A stretch of DNA of 34,993 nt, taken from the NCBI GenBank assembly GCA_002081555.1, contig MZNV01001909.1, positions 1 to 34,993 on the forward strand. Reading direction: 5' to 3'. Each line of letters opens with the position of its first letter. Position 1 is the stretch's first letter. The position numbers were made by a program, and so were the translations under genes. The notes beneath the pieces are model-generated. The model had not been told where the DNA came from. It saw only the letters and a list, made by a program, of their open reading frames with translations, and did no database searches. Shown here one piece after another: positions 1-11,322 of the stretch. Source of the DNA: Protostelium mycophagum (Eukaryota > Evosea > Variosea > Protosteliida > Protosteliaceae).

Positions 1-204
1 TTTGATGTATACCAATGCTGTGAGATTGCAGATGTGAAGTATACATCAGATTCCTCCTCCATGATCCCACAATTGTATCCAAACCGATTTTGCCCAACTA
101 GTGTCGACGTTGATGTGCTTTTTGTACAAAAGGTGTCCGCCAGTTACCGCAGAAGTACAGCATCAACAGTCCCCACTGATGATCAAATTCTATTTCCATT
201 GTAA
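1..204 (+). CDS. 3' end of an unidentified protein-coding gene (partial)
   Basis: Frame 1 is open from the first base to a TAA at 202-204, giving 67 residues beginning FDVYQCCEIADVKYTSD and ending DDQILFPL. The stretch has no start codon because the gene begins outside the window. An open frame of this length running exactly into the edge, upstream of another plus-strand gene, suggests a terminal exon. I recognise no domain. It has two adjacent Cys near the window edge and a Ser/Thr-rich tail. It could be chance, since only one exon is visible and splicing cannot be tested here. Confidence 0.4.
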   Translation, partial: FDVYQCCEIADVKYTSDSSSMIPQLYPNRFCPTSVDVDVLFVQKVSASYRRSTASTVPTDDQILFPL

Positions 205-792
205 TTTGACAAATATTGGACTGTGGTCTTGTGCAGCCTCCTCCTTTGCCGTCTCTCTATGACGTCATGGTTCGTCACTTCCAAGTGGTCTTGTGGCGGG
301 AGCTGTTGACTGATGCCTCTCCACCCGTGGCGAATTGGACAATATTTTCACCTTGTACAAAATTACCTCAGCCCATTGCAAATTTTATCAAAATGTGAGG
401 GAACCAAACGAAAGTATGTTGATCCCGCGGCATTCGCTGAACCTCGCGCTAGCACTCGGGCATGCAATCAGTTCACGTATTGATAGGGACAACACAAATC
501 GTCTGGAGCGAATAAGGTTTGGCAGGAAGATTAAGAATGTCGGCTCAACAACAGAGGAACGAAAGAGACCCCTTTTTTGCTGACAGAAGGCTGAACCTCA
601 CGAACTGAAGTACGCTAACGCGAGCGCGTTCTTTATGGAATCTGCGATCCTGCTGGTTGCGACTTGCCTTTTTTGGGGACAAACGTCTCTGCATCCAAAA
701 TCTTGAGCTGATTTTGTGGCGTGTGACATCTGCCGATCTTTTGCGACAACCGAAAAAGGCGAAGGTGCCACCACACTTTTTCCAACACGACG
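205..792. other. Intergenic region before the GH5 gene
   Basis: No convincing coding exon was found on either strand in these 588 bases. The short open frames present lack domain signal and have no plausible splice partners. It should hold the 3' end of the left-edge gene and the promoter of the glucanase gene. I did not find a clear TATA box close to the start codon at 793. Confidence 0.5.
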
Positions 793-2614
793 ATGAGGAC
801 ACTCCTTCTATCCGTCTTGGTCGCAATTGTCGCCGCTCAGACAACCTGCACGAACAACAGGCTAAATGATCTGATGTCTGGCAAAACGAAACCAAAGGGT
901 ATCCATGTCATTTCTGATCTTCTCTGACAGATGCAGGTGTTAATCTCGGGTCTTGGTTCGTATTAGAATCATGGATGACTCCTAGTCCTTGGACAGCTGG
1001 AGGTTGTAGCCCTTCTACCACACCAGGATCCTACCTCTTGGAGCAATGTCTTAAAAAGTAATGCATCATCAATTCTCAGACAACCTGCACGAACAACAGG
1101 CTAAATGATCTGATGTCTGGCAAAACGAAACCAAAGGGTATCCATGTCATTTCTGATCTTCTCTGACAGATGCAGGTGTTAATCTCGGGTCTTGGTTCGT
1201 ATTAGAATCATGGATGACTCCTAGTCCTTGGACAGCTGGAGGTTGTAGCCCTTCTACCACACCAGGATCCTACCTCTTGGAGCAATGTCTTAAAAAGTAA
1301 TGCATCATCAATTCCCTTCTCTGATGAATTCAGGGCTGGAAAACGCCAAACAGTTATGGAGAACCACTGGAACACCTTCATCACTGAGACTGACTTTCAG
1401 AAGATGTCCTCCAACGGCATCAACTTTGTGCGCCTTCCTGTTGGATGGTGGCAGATTTACGACTTGAGAGGAGGAGCTTCCTCCATGAACAGCACCGTCA
1501 GCCCCTCTGACTACCAATCAGGTAAGCTTTATTTCTCCATTGGATGGTGGAGCTTTCTTTGCGAGATGCTGATATATTCAGGTGGACTGAAGTACATTGA
1601 CAAAGCCTTCAGCTGGGCTGCAAAGTACGGAATCGGTATCCTCTTATGCATGCATGCCGCTCCCGGATCTCAAGGAGGCACTGACAACTCTTCACCCCCA
1701 GACACCACCGGAAACGTAAGTGTCACTTCGACGTTTTCAACATTCGTTTTGATGACGTACAGTACTACTGGGACAAATACACCAACAACCAGGCCGCAAC
1801 CGTATCCTCCATGGAGTTATATGCTCAGAGATACGGAAATGCCAGCGCTCTTTGGGGTTTCGCTCTTCTTAACGAACCCAGAGGCTCGGTATGTGATGAA
1901 AACAATGGACATGCCACATTGACACCAATAGGTCTCCGTGCTCCAGAGCTACTACTACAAGGCTTATGCTGGTGAGGAATTGTAAACATTTGCGGCAGAA
2001 TCAGACGCTTAAGGTGCTAAAAAACAAATTTTTGAGCCTTTACAGCCGTCAGAAAATACAGCAAAAAGGCCGTGGTGATCAACCCTCTCATCGTGCCCTT
2101 CCAATCCGGATCCGAATCAGTTTGGACCAGCTTCATGCAGGGCTCTCAGTACACCAACATCTATTACGATCTCCACTACTACTCTTGTTTCGGAGGTAAC
2201 CCCCTCACATTCACCTCCTCTTATTGTGACGCAGGTGATGCAGACCAGAAGACTTCTTCTGCTGCTATTTCATACATCAACAACAACAGAGCCAACCAGA
2301 TCAGTGCTTTCTACAAATCTCAGCCCGGCAAAAAGGTCATCATTGGGGAGTGGGCAGGCGCTAACAACTTTGGAGACGACAATTTAGTTGGGTTTGTGAA
2401 CGCTCAGGTGATGTCATTGCGACATGAGGGGTGTCATGTTGACAGATATAGATGAAAGCATACTCTACTGCAAATGGATGGTCTTTCTGGTCTTGGGCTG
2501 GCAGTGGCGGTGGCTGGAAGTTCCAAGACATGCTATACAGAGGTACGGACACCCCTAAAGTATGTTCTAACTTGTACAGGTATCGACAAGAGTTACCTCA
2601 ACTCTGCCTGTTAA
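793..2614 (+). CDS. Secreted GH5 exo-beta-1,3-glucanase-like glycoside hydrolase
   Basis: A spliced gene of about 386 residues. The start at 793 opens with a classic signal peptide (MRTLLLSVLVAIVAAQ), so the enzyme is probably secreted. Next comes GVNLGSWFVLESWM, matching the GVNLGGW-type opening of GH5 exo-1,3-glucanases, then NGINFVRLPVGWWQ and AAKYGIGILLCMHAAPGSQ (the family's HAAPGSQ block). The general acid lies in LLNEPR (about 1870-1885) and the catalytic nucleophile in IIGEWAGA (about 2340-2360). WSFWSW follows near the C-terminus. Roughly nine short introns can be placed; one acceptor near 2451 must be the later AG (atatag), because the earlier one leads into a stop. Exon 2 and part of exon 1 lie in a perfect 239-bp tandem duplication (836-1313). 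Reading straight through both copies gives a stop, so one copy must be skipped in splicing or is an assembly error. A role in digesting fungal or algal beta-glucan, or in cyst-wall turnover, is inference. Confidence 0.9.
836..1313 (+). repeat. Perfect 239-bp tandem duplication inside the GH5 gene
   Basis: Copy 1 spans 836-1074 and copy 2 spans 1075-1313, with no difference seen by eye. Each copy holds the end of exon 1, intron 1, exon 2 and the donor of intron 2. Homology stops one base after copy 2 (1314), where the sequence continues into the genuine end of intron 2. Identical copies mean either a very recent duplication or an assembly artefact. Confidence 0.95.
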
Positions 2615-2789
2615 ACTATACTTTCAATACACTTGGAATTAAATCAGTTGTTGTTCTTCTCTTCTGAATTTTTCTTTTCATCGAAATGAAACGCACTTCA
2701 CCGAACACATTCGCTCTTCCAGAAGCCGAATCGTTTCGCAATGCATACAATTATCCTTCCAGATTGAGCTTTCAAACAAAATCAACAAC

Positions 2790-4375
2790 ATGGTTGCCAT
2801 TTCTGATATCAGCATGAACGAAAATTCAGCACTCAACTTACAGCTCACCTCTGAGATGTCGCAAGCCTCCCTTCAACAGCAAGAGATTCTCATATTAGCG
2901 ACACTCACAGCTCCATTCTTCGAACCTGCAGAGAAACGAGCACCAGTACAATTATGTACTGTAATTGACCGATCCGGTTCTATGAGTGGAGAGAAGATGA
3001 GACTCGTGAGGGAAGCGACAGAATTTATCGCCAAACAATTAGGACCTGACGATATGATGTCCATCGTCTCTTATGAAGGCGGAGCCACGGTAAATGTCCC
3101 GATGCTTAAAATGAACGGGGATAATAAGAAGGTTCTCATCGACGGCTTACATTCTATTCAAGCCAAAGGAAGAACCAACATTTTCCTTGGATTACATGCA
3201 GCTCTTGGCACCCTCCGCAGTGATGTGGCTTCAGACACGATCACCACCACGCTCCTCTTAACGGATGGCCAGGCCACAGACGGCCCAAAATCTGCAGAGT
3301 CTATTTTGGCTGCTCTTGCAGATCCAAAACATCCAGAGAACACACCATCAAGAATGCAGCCATCAGGCAACAAGTTGTTAAGAAGCAATGCCTCTCCCGC
3401 CCTCCCTGAGGACCTCCCTCCCCGTCTTCTCTTTGGATCGACCAACACATTCGGTTTTGGGAGGTGATTGTCTCGGATGTTCTTCAAATGTATTTGAAAC
3501 AATGCTTGTAGCAATAGAATATCGCAGCAAAGCCGCGTTCTATTGTTGCACCTCTTTGGTGATGCACTTCTGATCTGAGCAGTGATCACGATGCTACGAT
3601 GTTGACGCGATTGGCAAGCCAGGCCAACGGGGGTTACTACTACGTCCCGGGTTCGAACCAAATCGGCCCCATTTTTGCCAATTGTCTCGGGGGGGTGACC
3701 ACCGTGTTCGCCCAGAAAATCCGCGTGAAATTCGAAGGGCTTGGGGGTGTCAAAATTTCCCGCGCACACACGAGATATCATGAAAAGAAGGCCCAAGACA
3801 ACAGCAGCACGGAGTTAATCATACCGGATATACAGAGTGAGGAGCATAAAGACGTCATACTTCGCATCACCCTCCCCAGAACAGCGGAGGAGGGAGTTTT
3901 TCCCGCCTTAAGGGTCACCGTGATCTACAACAACATACTTACCGGCAGGGAGGAGGCCGTTGTAGATGAGATATCCATAGCCAGAGTTCATGCAGCAAAG
4001 AAGGAGGACAGACCGTTCAATTTAGACTTGGAGAACAACCGCATCGCCGCGGCCGAACACATGGAGAAGGCAGTTATAGAGGGCGACAAGGGTGACTTGG
4101 ACGGAGCCATGTCAGCCGTCATGAACGGCATCAAGATCATTTCCACATCACCGACTGCAAGTGATCCTGCCAACCAGGAATTGATCAAGGAGTTGCAAGA
4201 GACAACGGCCAATCTGCGATCGAAATCAGCTTACATGAATGGAGGACAACAGATGTTGTCTAATTATAACAATGCACACTGGAACCAAAGACAACAGAGT
4301 GTGACGAGTGTAGGGCAAGAGAGGTATTGCACAAAGTCGAGAGCGGGACAGATGCTGCAATTTAAAAAGAAATAA
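2790..4375 (+). CDS. von Willebrand factor type A domain protein
   Basis: Two exons (2790-3463 and 3583-4375) join in frame to give 488 residues. The splice restores FGFGSDHDATMLTRLA, a hallmark of this VWA family. The VWA domain starts near residue 50 and carries an intact metal-ion-dependent adhesion site: DRSGSMSGEKM (DxSxS), a downstream Thr in KGRTNIFLGL, and LLLTDGQATDG. After the VWA domain come a beta-rich region (TTVFAQKIRVKFEGL) and a helical tail (ENNRIAAAEHMEKAV), an arrangement seen in plant and protist VWA proteins that also have Vwaint-type C-terminal regions. No signal peptide, membrane segment or RING finger is visible, so a cytosolic protein-binding role is likely. The stop is followed at once by an AATAAAATAA run, probably the poly(A) signal. 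Only 175 bases separate it from the GH5 stop. The Pro-rich linker at about residues 185-215 is less conserved-looking than the rest. Confidence 0.88.
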
Positions 4376-4704
4376 AATAATTTGTACACAAATTTTCGGA
4401 TTGTAGTCCGCCGAATCCTCTGAACTTGCTCCACTGATGTCATAGCGCTGATTGCTGAATGTCTTGTCATGCCATTATCTCCATCATTGAGATTGATAGG
4501 GCGAAATCAGCACTTTCTGTTTCTCTTATCATGCAAGATTTCCGGATGGTGGGACAGAGGAGTAGGTTCTTGAAAAAGTCAGACCCTGATTGGTGATAAA
4601 AATCCACATTGACGCTCCAATTCATCATCCGTCCATTTAATCATGCCTTCAGAAACGAAGAATCAAAAATTGTGATCCTTGATATAGAAATGTTTATGTG
4701 TTGT
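4376..4704. other. Convergent 3' intergenic region (VWA / NADSYN1)
   Basis: Two converging genes end on either side of these 329 bases. No coding exon, RNA gene or repeat stands out. It presumably contains the 3' UTRs of both genes. Confidence 0.5.
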
Positions 4705-7700
4705 CTACTGTGTGTCATCCTCTTTCTTTCCGTTGAAGCCTTCTTTCTCAAAGGCGGAGACCATATTGTCTATAGACCTGAACTGCCAAGTCCATTTAGA
4801 GTTATAGAGGAATTGCCTCAGGTCAAATCTGGCACCCGTCATCATCAAGAATGAGTCTCATTTGTTTTTAGTCTAAATGAAAGGTTTGTGATGTTGGTGG
4901 CAGCCGAGAACACCATCATGGTGATCTGCACATCAGCGAGAGCAGATGCCGTGACAAAATATTGTTAAAAATGACCTGTTGTCGTCGGGACCGTATTGTT
5001 CTGCGTGGTAAGAAGGGGTCAATGTAGTCATCTTGTGTCTATTTATAGAATAGTAATAGAAGAATCTGCCAACTTGAGTGTCTCATCTACAACGAGTACA
5101 TCACCTCTTCACTTTCTCCGCAACTTGTAGAGGGGTGAGGTGGTCCCATTCATAAACGAGTTTTTCAAACATGGATAATGGCCCACTACAACCAGTCATC
5201 ATATTGTTCCATGAGGCATCATGCCACAATGCAGTCAAGAGTTTTTCCTTCAAAAAGAGTCGGCTCTGCCGCAATCCACTTGGTGTTATGTCTTAAGACA
5301 ATCCCATAACTATGGCAACCCACCATCTGTCTACTTTTCGGAGCCTTCCGAATATGCCGAGCTCCACGTATGACATTCCCATGTCAACTTCATCTGACTG
5401 AACGTAACCCTCCGCCTCCGGCTCCAACTCGGCAGTGGGGGTGGCCTCTACAACGTCGACAAGAGAGTTCCAGCCTTTGATGTCTGATGCCCACCTGGGA
5501 TTTTGTCGACATTTTTGTAAAATTGGATTCGCATTTGTCGACGCGAAGATCGCGGTATGCTACCGGACAAGACGTCTACATATTGTCTACATATATTACT
5601 CACTTGAGGAACTTCTTGAGGTCTCCTTTTGCAACACCACCGATGGGGTTGAGATCAGCAGAAGAGCAATCGTACTTGGTGAAGTAGCCCTAAACAATGT
5701 CGACACTATATTCACCACTGTAATGTGATTTTACAAAATTGCAGACTTATGTCTGCAGCAAAATCCTTGTAAACAAACTTGCAGCTCACAGTTTGCTTTG
5801 GTCATTAAGATTCTAAACTACTTGCGCAAAAAATTTTCACCACTTGTGCAGCTCTGCCACATCCTAGAGTGATCATAAATTTTACTGTATGGACTTTGTC
5901 CTTTCGATACAGACAAAACATTTGCTCACCCTGAGACTCTCGTCCACATTTGCACTTCCGAGTACCAGCAGATATCCATTCTTGCCCCTACTCCACAGAA
6001 GGAGACCAGCAATATAGTATGCCAGACACATCCTAATATCTGTCAGTCTTCAAAGACTCTGCAGCATCCAGTCTGTTCTCGAATTCGAAAGTCATTTAAA
6101 AATCTCGATTTGAACCTGCGGCTCTGCCGCAGAAGAGAATGATCACTCTCCATCTACAATCCAAACTACAACACCTCAGGTCATTGGGTGTGACAGAATA
6201 ATGCCTCTGGATACTCCTCACCTTGATCGGGCCTGGATGTTCTGTAAAGCGATATTCTCCACGTGAGATCCACCCTGGGTCTTAAATCTGATCTTTTTAT
6301 CTGACACTTGTTGAAAGATCTGGGGTATGTTAGTGTCATATTTGACATGTAACAGATGTCACCTTGGCGTATGAATCGACGACTTCGTCGATTTTGACTG
6401 CACAGTGTGTGGCCCCAACATCAGATGCCACATCAGCCGCCCTGTGTGAAATTTCAGCGAAATTTCACTAAGATTCACACGAATTTTCCCGGAAAATTCC
6501 CACCTCTTTTTGGTCTTCTCAGAACTGTTGGTAGTCCCCATATAACAAGAATAAAATATGTATCCACATAACTCCTGAGCATTCTCTGGCGTCTACAACG
6601 AGTCAACATTCCATATCTTGGAACTATTTTGTACCCATTTATCGTCCATACCCGCGATTCTCCTCGCATCTGCGAGTACCTAAAGAATTGAGCACCATCT
6701 AATCCCGCGATTTTTTGTGCCAATAAGTTATCAAGTCACGGCAACGAGGTCTCGTCAATTTCACGTGAGTTACCGCGATTCGCGGGGACGAGTTGAAATT
6801 TCATGTTCTGGAAGATTGGAAGGGGCATTTACCTCTTTCTCTCCGGCCTTGATACCGTCCAAGACAAGCTCGCACATGAGACCTTCACTTGTTCAATATA
6901 TGTTTGTGTCAACACAACATCACATCTTTAGATGAATCCGACGAGATCCTCATCATCGACATGGATTGTGGACGTAATCATGACAGAATGAGGTGATGCT
7001 CACCCACGATGGCAGCTGTCGCGGCACTGTCAGCTCCACCAGAAAGAGGCAAGAAGAATCCGCTGGCACCAGACCTTCTCAAATAGTCCCAAAGCCAACA
7101 GGCAGGTCCGTACCCTATCTCTTCTTCGACCTGCCAGTAACGAGGCTGTTCACGTTAACTAACGAAGAGGATCACGTTAAGAAACGAGGAATACCTGGAT
7201 CTCTGCCGTGGGCCCTTTTCTCAAAGTCTTCGCTTTCAGCTGGAAGTCGATGTCAATTCTGGGAACGCTCATGGAGTCTGCGGCTTGTACGCCTCTTGAT
7301 GCACTCCCTCCTCTATAGTTCTTTATCTCCTCGAGGGAGACTGTCGCTGTCACGACCTGATTTTTTGAGGTTTATTCTTTGGAATATTTTAAATTTTTAA
7401 ATTTTGAAAAATTCGGATAAAATTTGTTCTTCGAGTGGAATAGAACTTTCAATGAAATTTCTCGTTGTAGACAGACTGACCTGAACATCCTTCAGAGAAA
7501 ATTGATCTCCTACAGCCAATAATTTTCCATTCATGACGATCATGCAGGTTCCATCAAAATACAACCTGTTCCCATCACATCCCTTCTGGTTGCTGTACAG
7601 ATAAACCCCTCCCACTGAATTACTCAGTAATTAAATTTGGCGGGAAAACGAGGATCTACAACGTCACCTTTTGAGGTGGCGCTTTTTATGAGGTCAATTC

Positions 7701-8786
7701 GTGTGTTCAATTTTCGAAGTTGGTGATGGGATCCGGACCCGTTGGAGAATATTTCGACACCTATTTGCGGTAAGAACCGCGATGTCTCACGGTAAATAAC
7801 GTAGGGAAACTGAGCTAAAAATAGATTTGGCGTCATAAAAATATTCTTTTCGTAAAAATTCTGAAATAAAAATATACTTTGATTTCATACCGTTCAATCC
7901 GAGATAGACGTGTGGGCTCTGTGGTGCAAAGAGCTCTTCACAAGTCTCAGCGCCCAAACAGGAGTCTAGTGTGGCTATGGCTGCATCCCCAAAAGGCACC
8001 AAGCTTTGTCCTGGAAATTTTCGTGAGATTTCGCTCGTACTTACATGAAGTTTCATTTGAATTCCGATGAAATTTCGGTGAAATTACCAGTTACGGCACG
8101 GACGATGCTGGGCAAGTAGAAATCTTCAGTCTTGAAGCTGTGCTTCCAAGGGCTAAAATACCTGCACAAATAAATATTTATTAATTTTCTAAATTTTTTT
8201 CAAAAAGCCTTTCATTGTTAGGAATTTAATTTTTGGACCTGGTCTCTCGGTAGTTGCCATCATCTGCCATGATCAACTTTGGTCTGATCAGAATGATCTT
8301 TCCATTGAGCATAAAGACACGGCAGTTGTAGCGAACGTTGCGGTGGCTGCTCGATGTTAAAACATGACGTAATTACTTTGAACATCTCGAAATATAAATG
8401 AAGAACTCACGAGATGGGCATACCAATGTCCACTAAGATGCCTTCTGTCTCTCTACTTTTTATGATCTCCACGAGTACCTATTTTAGCTGTCAATCTCAT
8501 TTTTACGCTGACGATTTCCAGTGATCTTCAGCCGAAAAGACAGTTACCTCCCAAGAATGAAGGTACAGATCTTCCTCGAAAAAGTGGTCTTCACAACTGT
8601 ATCCACAAACTTCCAATTCAGGACCTAATCGATAGGTGGCTCTATAGCTGGTCAATAATCGTCCCTCTTACTCATTTACCCCATCTCTTTCGCCCTTCTG
8701 ATGGACTCAAGGATTCTGGCAAGGTTTCCTTCAAAATCCATGGCCCACTGGTTTAGATTGCATACGGCAAGCGTGACGAGTCTCAT
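4705..8786 (-). CDS. NADSYN1: Glutamine-dependent NAD+ synthetase
   Basis: Many short exons on the minus strand read as a complete two-domain NAD+ synthetase, which amidates nicotinic acid adenine dinucleotide to NAD+ using glutamine and ATP. The start is [20 protein letters not shown] at 8786. The N-terminal nitrilase-like glutaminase domain keeps its Glu-Lys-Cys triad: Glu in [10 protein letters not shown] (near 8620), Lys in [12 protein letters not shown] (near 8275) and Cys in [12 protein letters not shown] (near 7939). The synthetase domain has the PP-loop [16 protein letters not shown] (7026-7043 for SGGADS), then [63 protein letters not shown] and [20 protein letters not shown]. It ends [18 protein letters not shown] before a TAG at 4705-4707. 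The pieces line up end to end with the family (human enzyme about 700 residues), with no sign of decay. Several introns carry the GAAATTTC, GTTGTAGA and TTACCG modules. Cytosolic location is expected. Confidence 0.95.
6112..6131. repeat. GCGGCTCTGCCGC hairpin, one of four related copies
   Basis: Inside a NADSYN1 intron lies TGCGGC-TCT-GCCGCA, a short perfect inverted repeat. Close relatives occur near 5264 (NADSYN1 intron), 23265 (intron of the membrane-protein gene, opposite orientation) and 32131 (vacuolin intron, TTTGCGGC-TCC-GCCGCAAA). On the minus strand this copy is followed by GGTTCAAATC, which resembles a Pol III B box, but the flanks do not fold as a tRNA. Confidence 0.5.
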
Positions 8787-9425
8787 GTTGTGTTGTCGTG
8801 TTGTCTGAGTTTAGTTCGATGGACCAGAAATCTTGAAATTTCGATCACGTGATGACACGGCGGGTGTCGGACACATGAGACTGGTCTGAAGCCTTTCCAC
8901 TACCGTTGTTGCAAGACTTGTTGGGTCCGCGTGGTTCGATCCATTGCCTCGTGATTGAAGATGAGGGATGGTGCTCGAAAGAGTGGTGAGTTTATTTCCA
9001 AAAAGATTTTGCTATTTAATGAGTATCTAATTACAGTAGTGTACATACATATCAAGACATGGTTCTCGAAATGATCCTGCGTTACTATATCATTCTGTTC
9101 AATATTATTCATCCTCCTCTCCTGTATCATTGATCCAGAAGGACCTCTGCATGTTCATTTCATGCGAAGCTGCACCATCGGATCTCCGCTCAAAATAGTC
9201 ACCGTGCTTCCCTTCAATTTGCAATCATCATATATTAATATGCTATTTTGGTGTACGTGCTGAATCGCTCGTTGTAAACGTACATTTTGAGCAGATTAAG
9301 AGGTGGTTATTAATGCGACAACACGGTATCAAGTACGGTGTTCTGTCACGGTAGTTACCGCATCTGTCAAAGCGGAAGAAGAGATCTGCAGAATTCGAGA
9401 GCGAGAAAGAAAGTTCTGAACAACC
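8787..9425. other. Divergent intergenic region upstream of NADSYN1
   Basis: No exon could be supported in these 639 bases. ATCACGTGAT, a CACGTG palindrome, sits near 8844-8853, about 60 bases upstream of the NADSYN1 start, and could be a transcription-factor site. Inverted TTACCG/CGGTAA elements occur near 9345-9360. Function of either is unproven. Confidence 0.4.
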
Positions 9426-9614
9426 ATGAGCCAATCGATGAATCCACAAAGAGAACAGGCCGCATCACAGCGCTCTTTACATCGAGCGACACCCATCCAC
9501 TTCTCTACGGATCTAACAATTGATGAGAGGATGTTTGTGCTCGCTGCTGCAACAACAAAGACACAGCCGCCGGTAGACGGAAAGCCAAAGAGGAAGCTAT
9601 TCGGATTGTTTTGA
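9426..9614 (+). CDS. Possible small hypothetical protein
   Basis: An uninterrupted frame of 62 residues starts MSQSMNPQREQAASQRSL and ends KPKRKLFGLF. It is polar and slightly basic, with no membrane segment or known domain. An AATAAA lies about 95 bases downstream at 9709-9714, inside a palindrome shared with the converging dehydrogenase gene; this is the main argument that a plus-strand transcript ends here. It has no visible introns, unlike most neighbours. Chance or a fragment of a longer spliced gene are both possible. Confidence 0.3.
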   Translation: MSQSMNPQREQAASQRSLHRATPIHFSTDLTIDERMFVLAAATTKTQPPVDGKPKRKLFGLF

Positions 9615-9703
9615 CAGAGAAGAGATCAGAAGAGGACAAACTGAGTAGATGTACAATGATGGACATGGATCACAGGCAAAATGAGAATGCAAAACTTGGC
9701 TCG

Positions 9704-9735
9704 AGTAGAATAAATCATTTTCGATTTATTCTACT
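9704..9735. terminator. Perfect palindrome carrying AATAAA on both strands
   Basis: Arms 9704-9716 and 9723-9735 are perfect 13-base inverted repeats around a 6-base loop. Each strand therefore reads AGTAGAATAAATC and presents a poly(A) signal AATAAA. On the minus strand that signal overlaps the TAA stop of the dehydrogenase at 9726-9728. It looks like a shared bidirectional 3'-end signal. Confidence 0.6.
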
Positions 9736-10907
9736 GTTGGTTTTGTCATCTCGAGAGAATGCTTGTAGATCATCTCTCTATTCTCCTTCGTTTGGTGTCT
9801 TGTGGGCCTTATTGGGTCCGCAGAAGAGCCGAAGAGGTGCCATCCTTTGGAGTATTCATCACAAGTCAGACCGTATGTCATGTACTCGCCACACGTCTGC
9901 GAAACTTGAATGAATCCTCTTAATAAAAGAATGAACATAATCTAGATTTGGTGTACAAATTCAATTTTTTCTGAAGGTAAAATGGCAATGAGGTTTGTGA
10001 TGGAAGATGTTTATTTCTGCAGACCCTACCTCAGCTTTTGTGGCAAGGAGGCCGAATCCCCAGTTCAATATTCTTGGCAAGTTTCTGCCTATTTCTGTGC
10101 TGACAACGCCTGGGAAAGCGTGGGAGAAGGTTACTCCCGGGTTGAGCTCGGCGAGGTGCTTGTATGATGAGAGGTTTGATTCGTGTTGGAAGTCTCACCT
10201 CGACCATCAGATCATTATAGAGGGTAGCTGCTGCACGGGCATTGTTTAGGCTGTAGTGATGTTTCAGATCGAGATCTTCGACGATTGGCGGCCCTCCTAC
10301 TCCCGATTCTAAAACTGACAGTACACGAGCCTCTTCGCCTTCAGCAGCTGCTTTCTTTAGAAGTGGCAACAACTCCACCATGATCAAGAATCTTCATGTC
10401 ATCAGATCAACTCGAGTGTAAGTCAATACCTGGCGTAATAATGGAGCTGTAGCTTGACGTCAATACCATCTTCTGTCTCTGTTCTCCCTTGCATGGTCAA
10501 AAGGCCAGGTGTTAAGACCAAGTAATTGATCTTGTCGAATGAATTTCTGATCTCTCCTGACCATTTTTTAATCTGTGCGAGAGAAGAAACGTCACAAGGT
10601 GTGAATGTGAATTCATCACACTCTCCCTCTTCTTTATTGGTCCTATTCTATTCAATTGAAAGATTAATGTGAAAAAAGACCTGTTTTGGAGATTGAGCTC
10701 CTTCATCTTGGCGAGAACGGCTTCAGCAGATTTCTGACTTCTTCCAGCGATCGTGATTCGAGGTTTATCGAAAGAACTGGCGAGTATCTGAGCCACAGCT
10801 GCACCGATTCCAGCAGTCCCTCCAACCACCACGACATTGGGCCTTCCTGCTGTTGACCGAGTCCTCAACTGGCTCAAATGTTTTTTAACGACGGAGCTCG
10901 ATGGCAT
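9726..10907 (-). CDS. Short-chain dehydrogenase/reductase (SDR) family oxidoreductase
   Basis: Exons join to a protein of about 310 residues starting MPSSSVVKKHLSQLRTRS at 10907. The Rossmann fold opens with NVVVVGGTAGIGAAVAQILA, the GxxxGIG dinucleotide-binding motif, then ITIAGRSQKSAEAVL. Next come TPCDVSSLAQIKKW (the Asp that contacts adenine), INYLVLTPGLLTMQGRTET and HHYSLNNARAAATLYNDLMV. The last exons read HLAELNPGVTFSHAFPGVVS and end LEMTKPTVE. This order matches a fungal/amoebal SDR group with a QGRTET block. The usual YxxxK pair is not obvious; the family instead has YSLxxA...YNDLM, so the catalytic residues cannot be named safely. The substrate is unknown. No signal peptide. The stop overlaps AATAAA. 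It is divergent from CFAP43 across about 415 bases. Confidence 0.88.
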
Positions 10908-11322
10908 TTCTTTGGATGGTTTGATGTGAACCTTACGTAATCTTCTCTGATCTTTCGTAATCTTGAAGAATGTCGTCTGTGACAGATCTGTTGAGATGCA
11001 ACCATCGCTAAGAAGAATGTTGAATATTCCAGAGAAAGAATCTAATCAACGGCTGTGATCCTGCCATTCTCGAACGGATTTTGAATGGCAGAGGCTGATC
11101 ACATCAATAATTTTTATCTGTAATTTTTTTCAAAATTGGAATTCATTTAGGTTGTAGCAAAGCCACATAGCGCATATTAATAAGAGGAGAGATTTGGACG
11201 CACGCCAATATTCGTCAACCCAAGTTTATCGGTGGTTGTAGACGATCGCAATAATTCGATCTATAAATAAACTGAAAACGGGCTGATCCGTCACATCAAT
11301 TCCAAATTCATGCTCTAAAGCG
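10908..11322. promoter_or_regulatory. Divergent promoter region SDR / CFAP43
   Basis: No coding exon was found between two divergently transcribed start codons. On the plus strand TATAAATA at 11262-11269 lies about 60 bases upstream of the CFAP43 ATG, a reasonable TATA-box position. A GTTGTAGA element occurs at 11235-11242. Confidence 0.45.

Noticed and set aside
545-895. Minus-strand 116-codon open frame
   Set aside because: Low-complexity Cys/Arg/Ser-rich translation, antisense to the GH5 first exon, with no domain.
3646-3662. GGTTCGAACC, resembling a tRNA T-loop/B box
   Set aside because: It lies in the VWA coding exon (YYYVPGSNQIG) and no acceptor stem, D arm or anticodon arm surrounds it.
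3158-3796. Minus-strand 212-codon open frame
   Set aside because: Entirely antisense to the well-supported VWA exons; crosses their intron and shows no domain.
6095-6200. Possible tRNA or tRNA-derived SINE on the minus strand (GGTTCAAATC plus T run)
   Set aside because: The T stem does not pair and no cloverleaf can be drawn; kept only as part of the hairpin observation.
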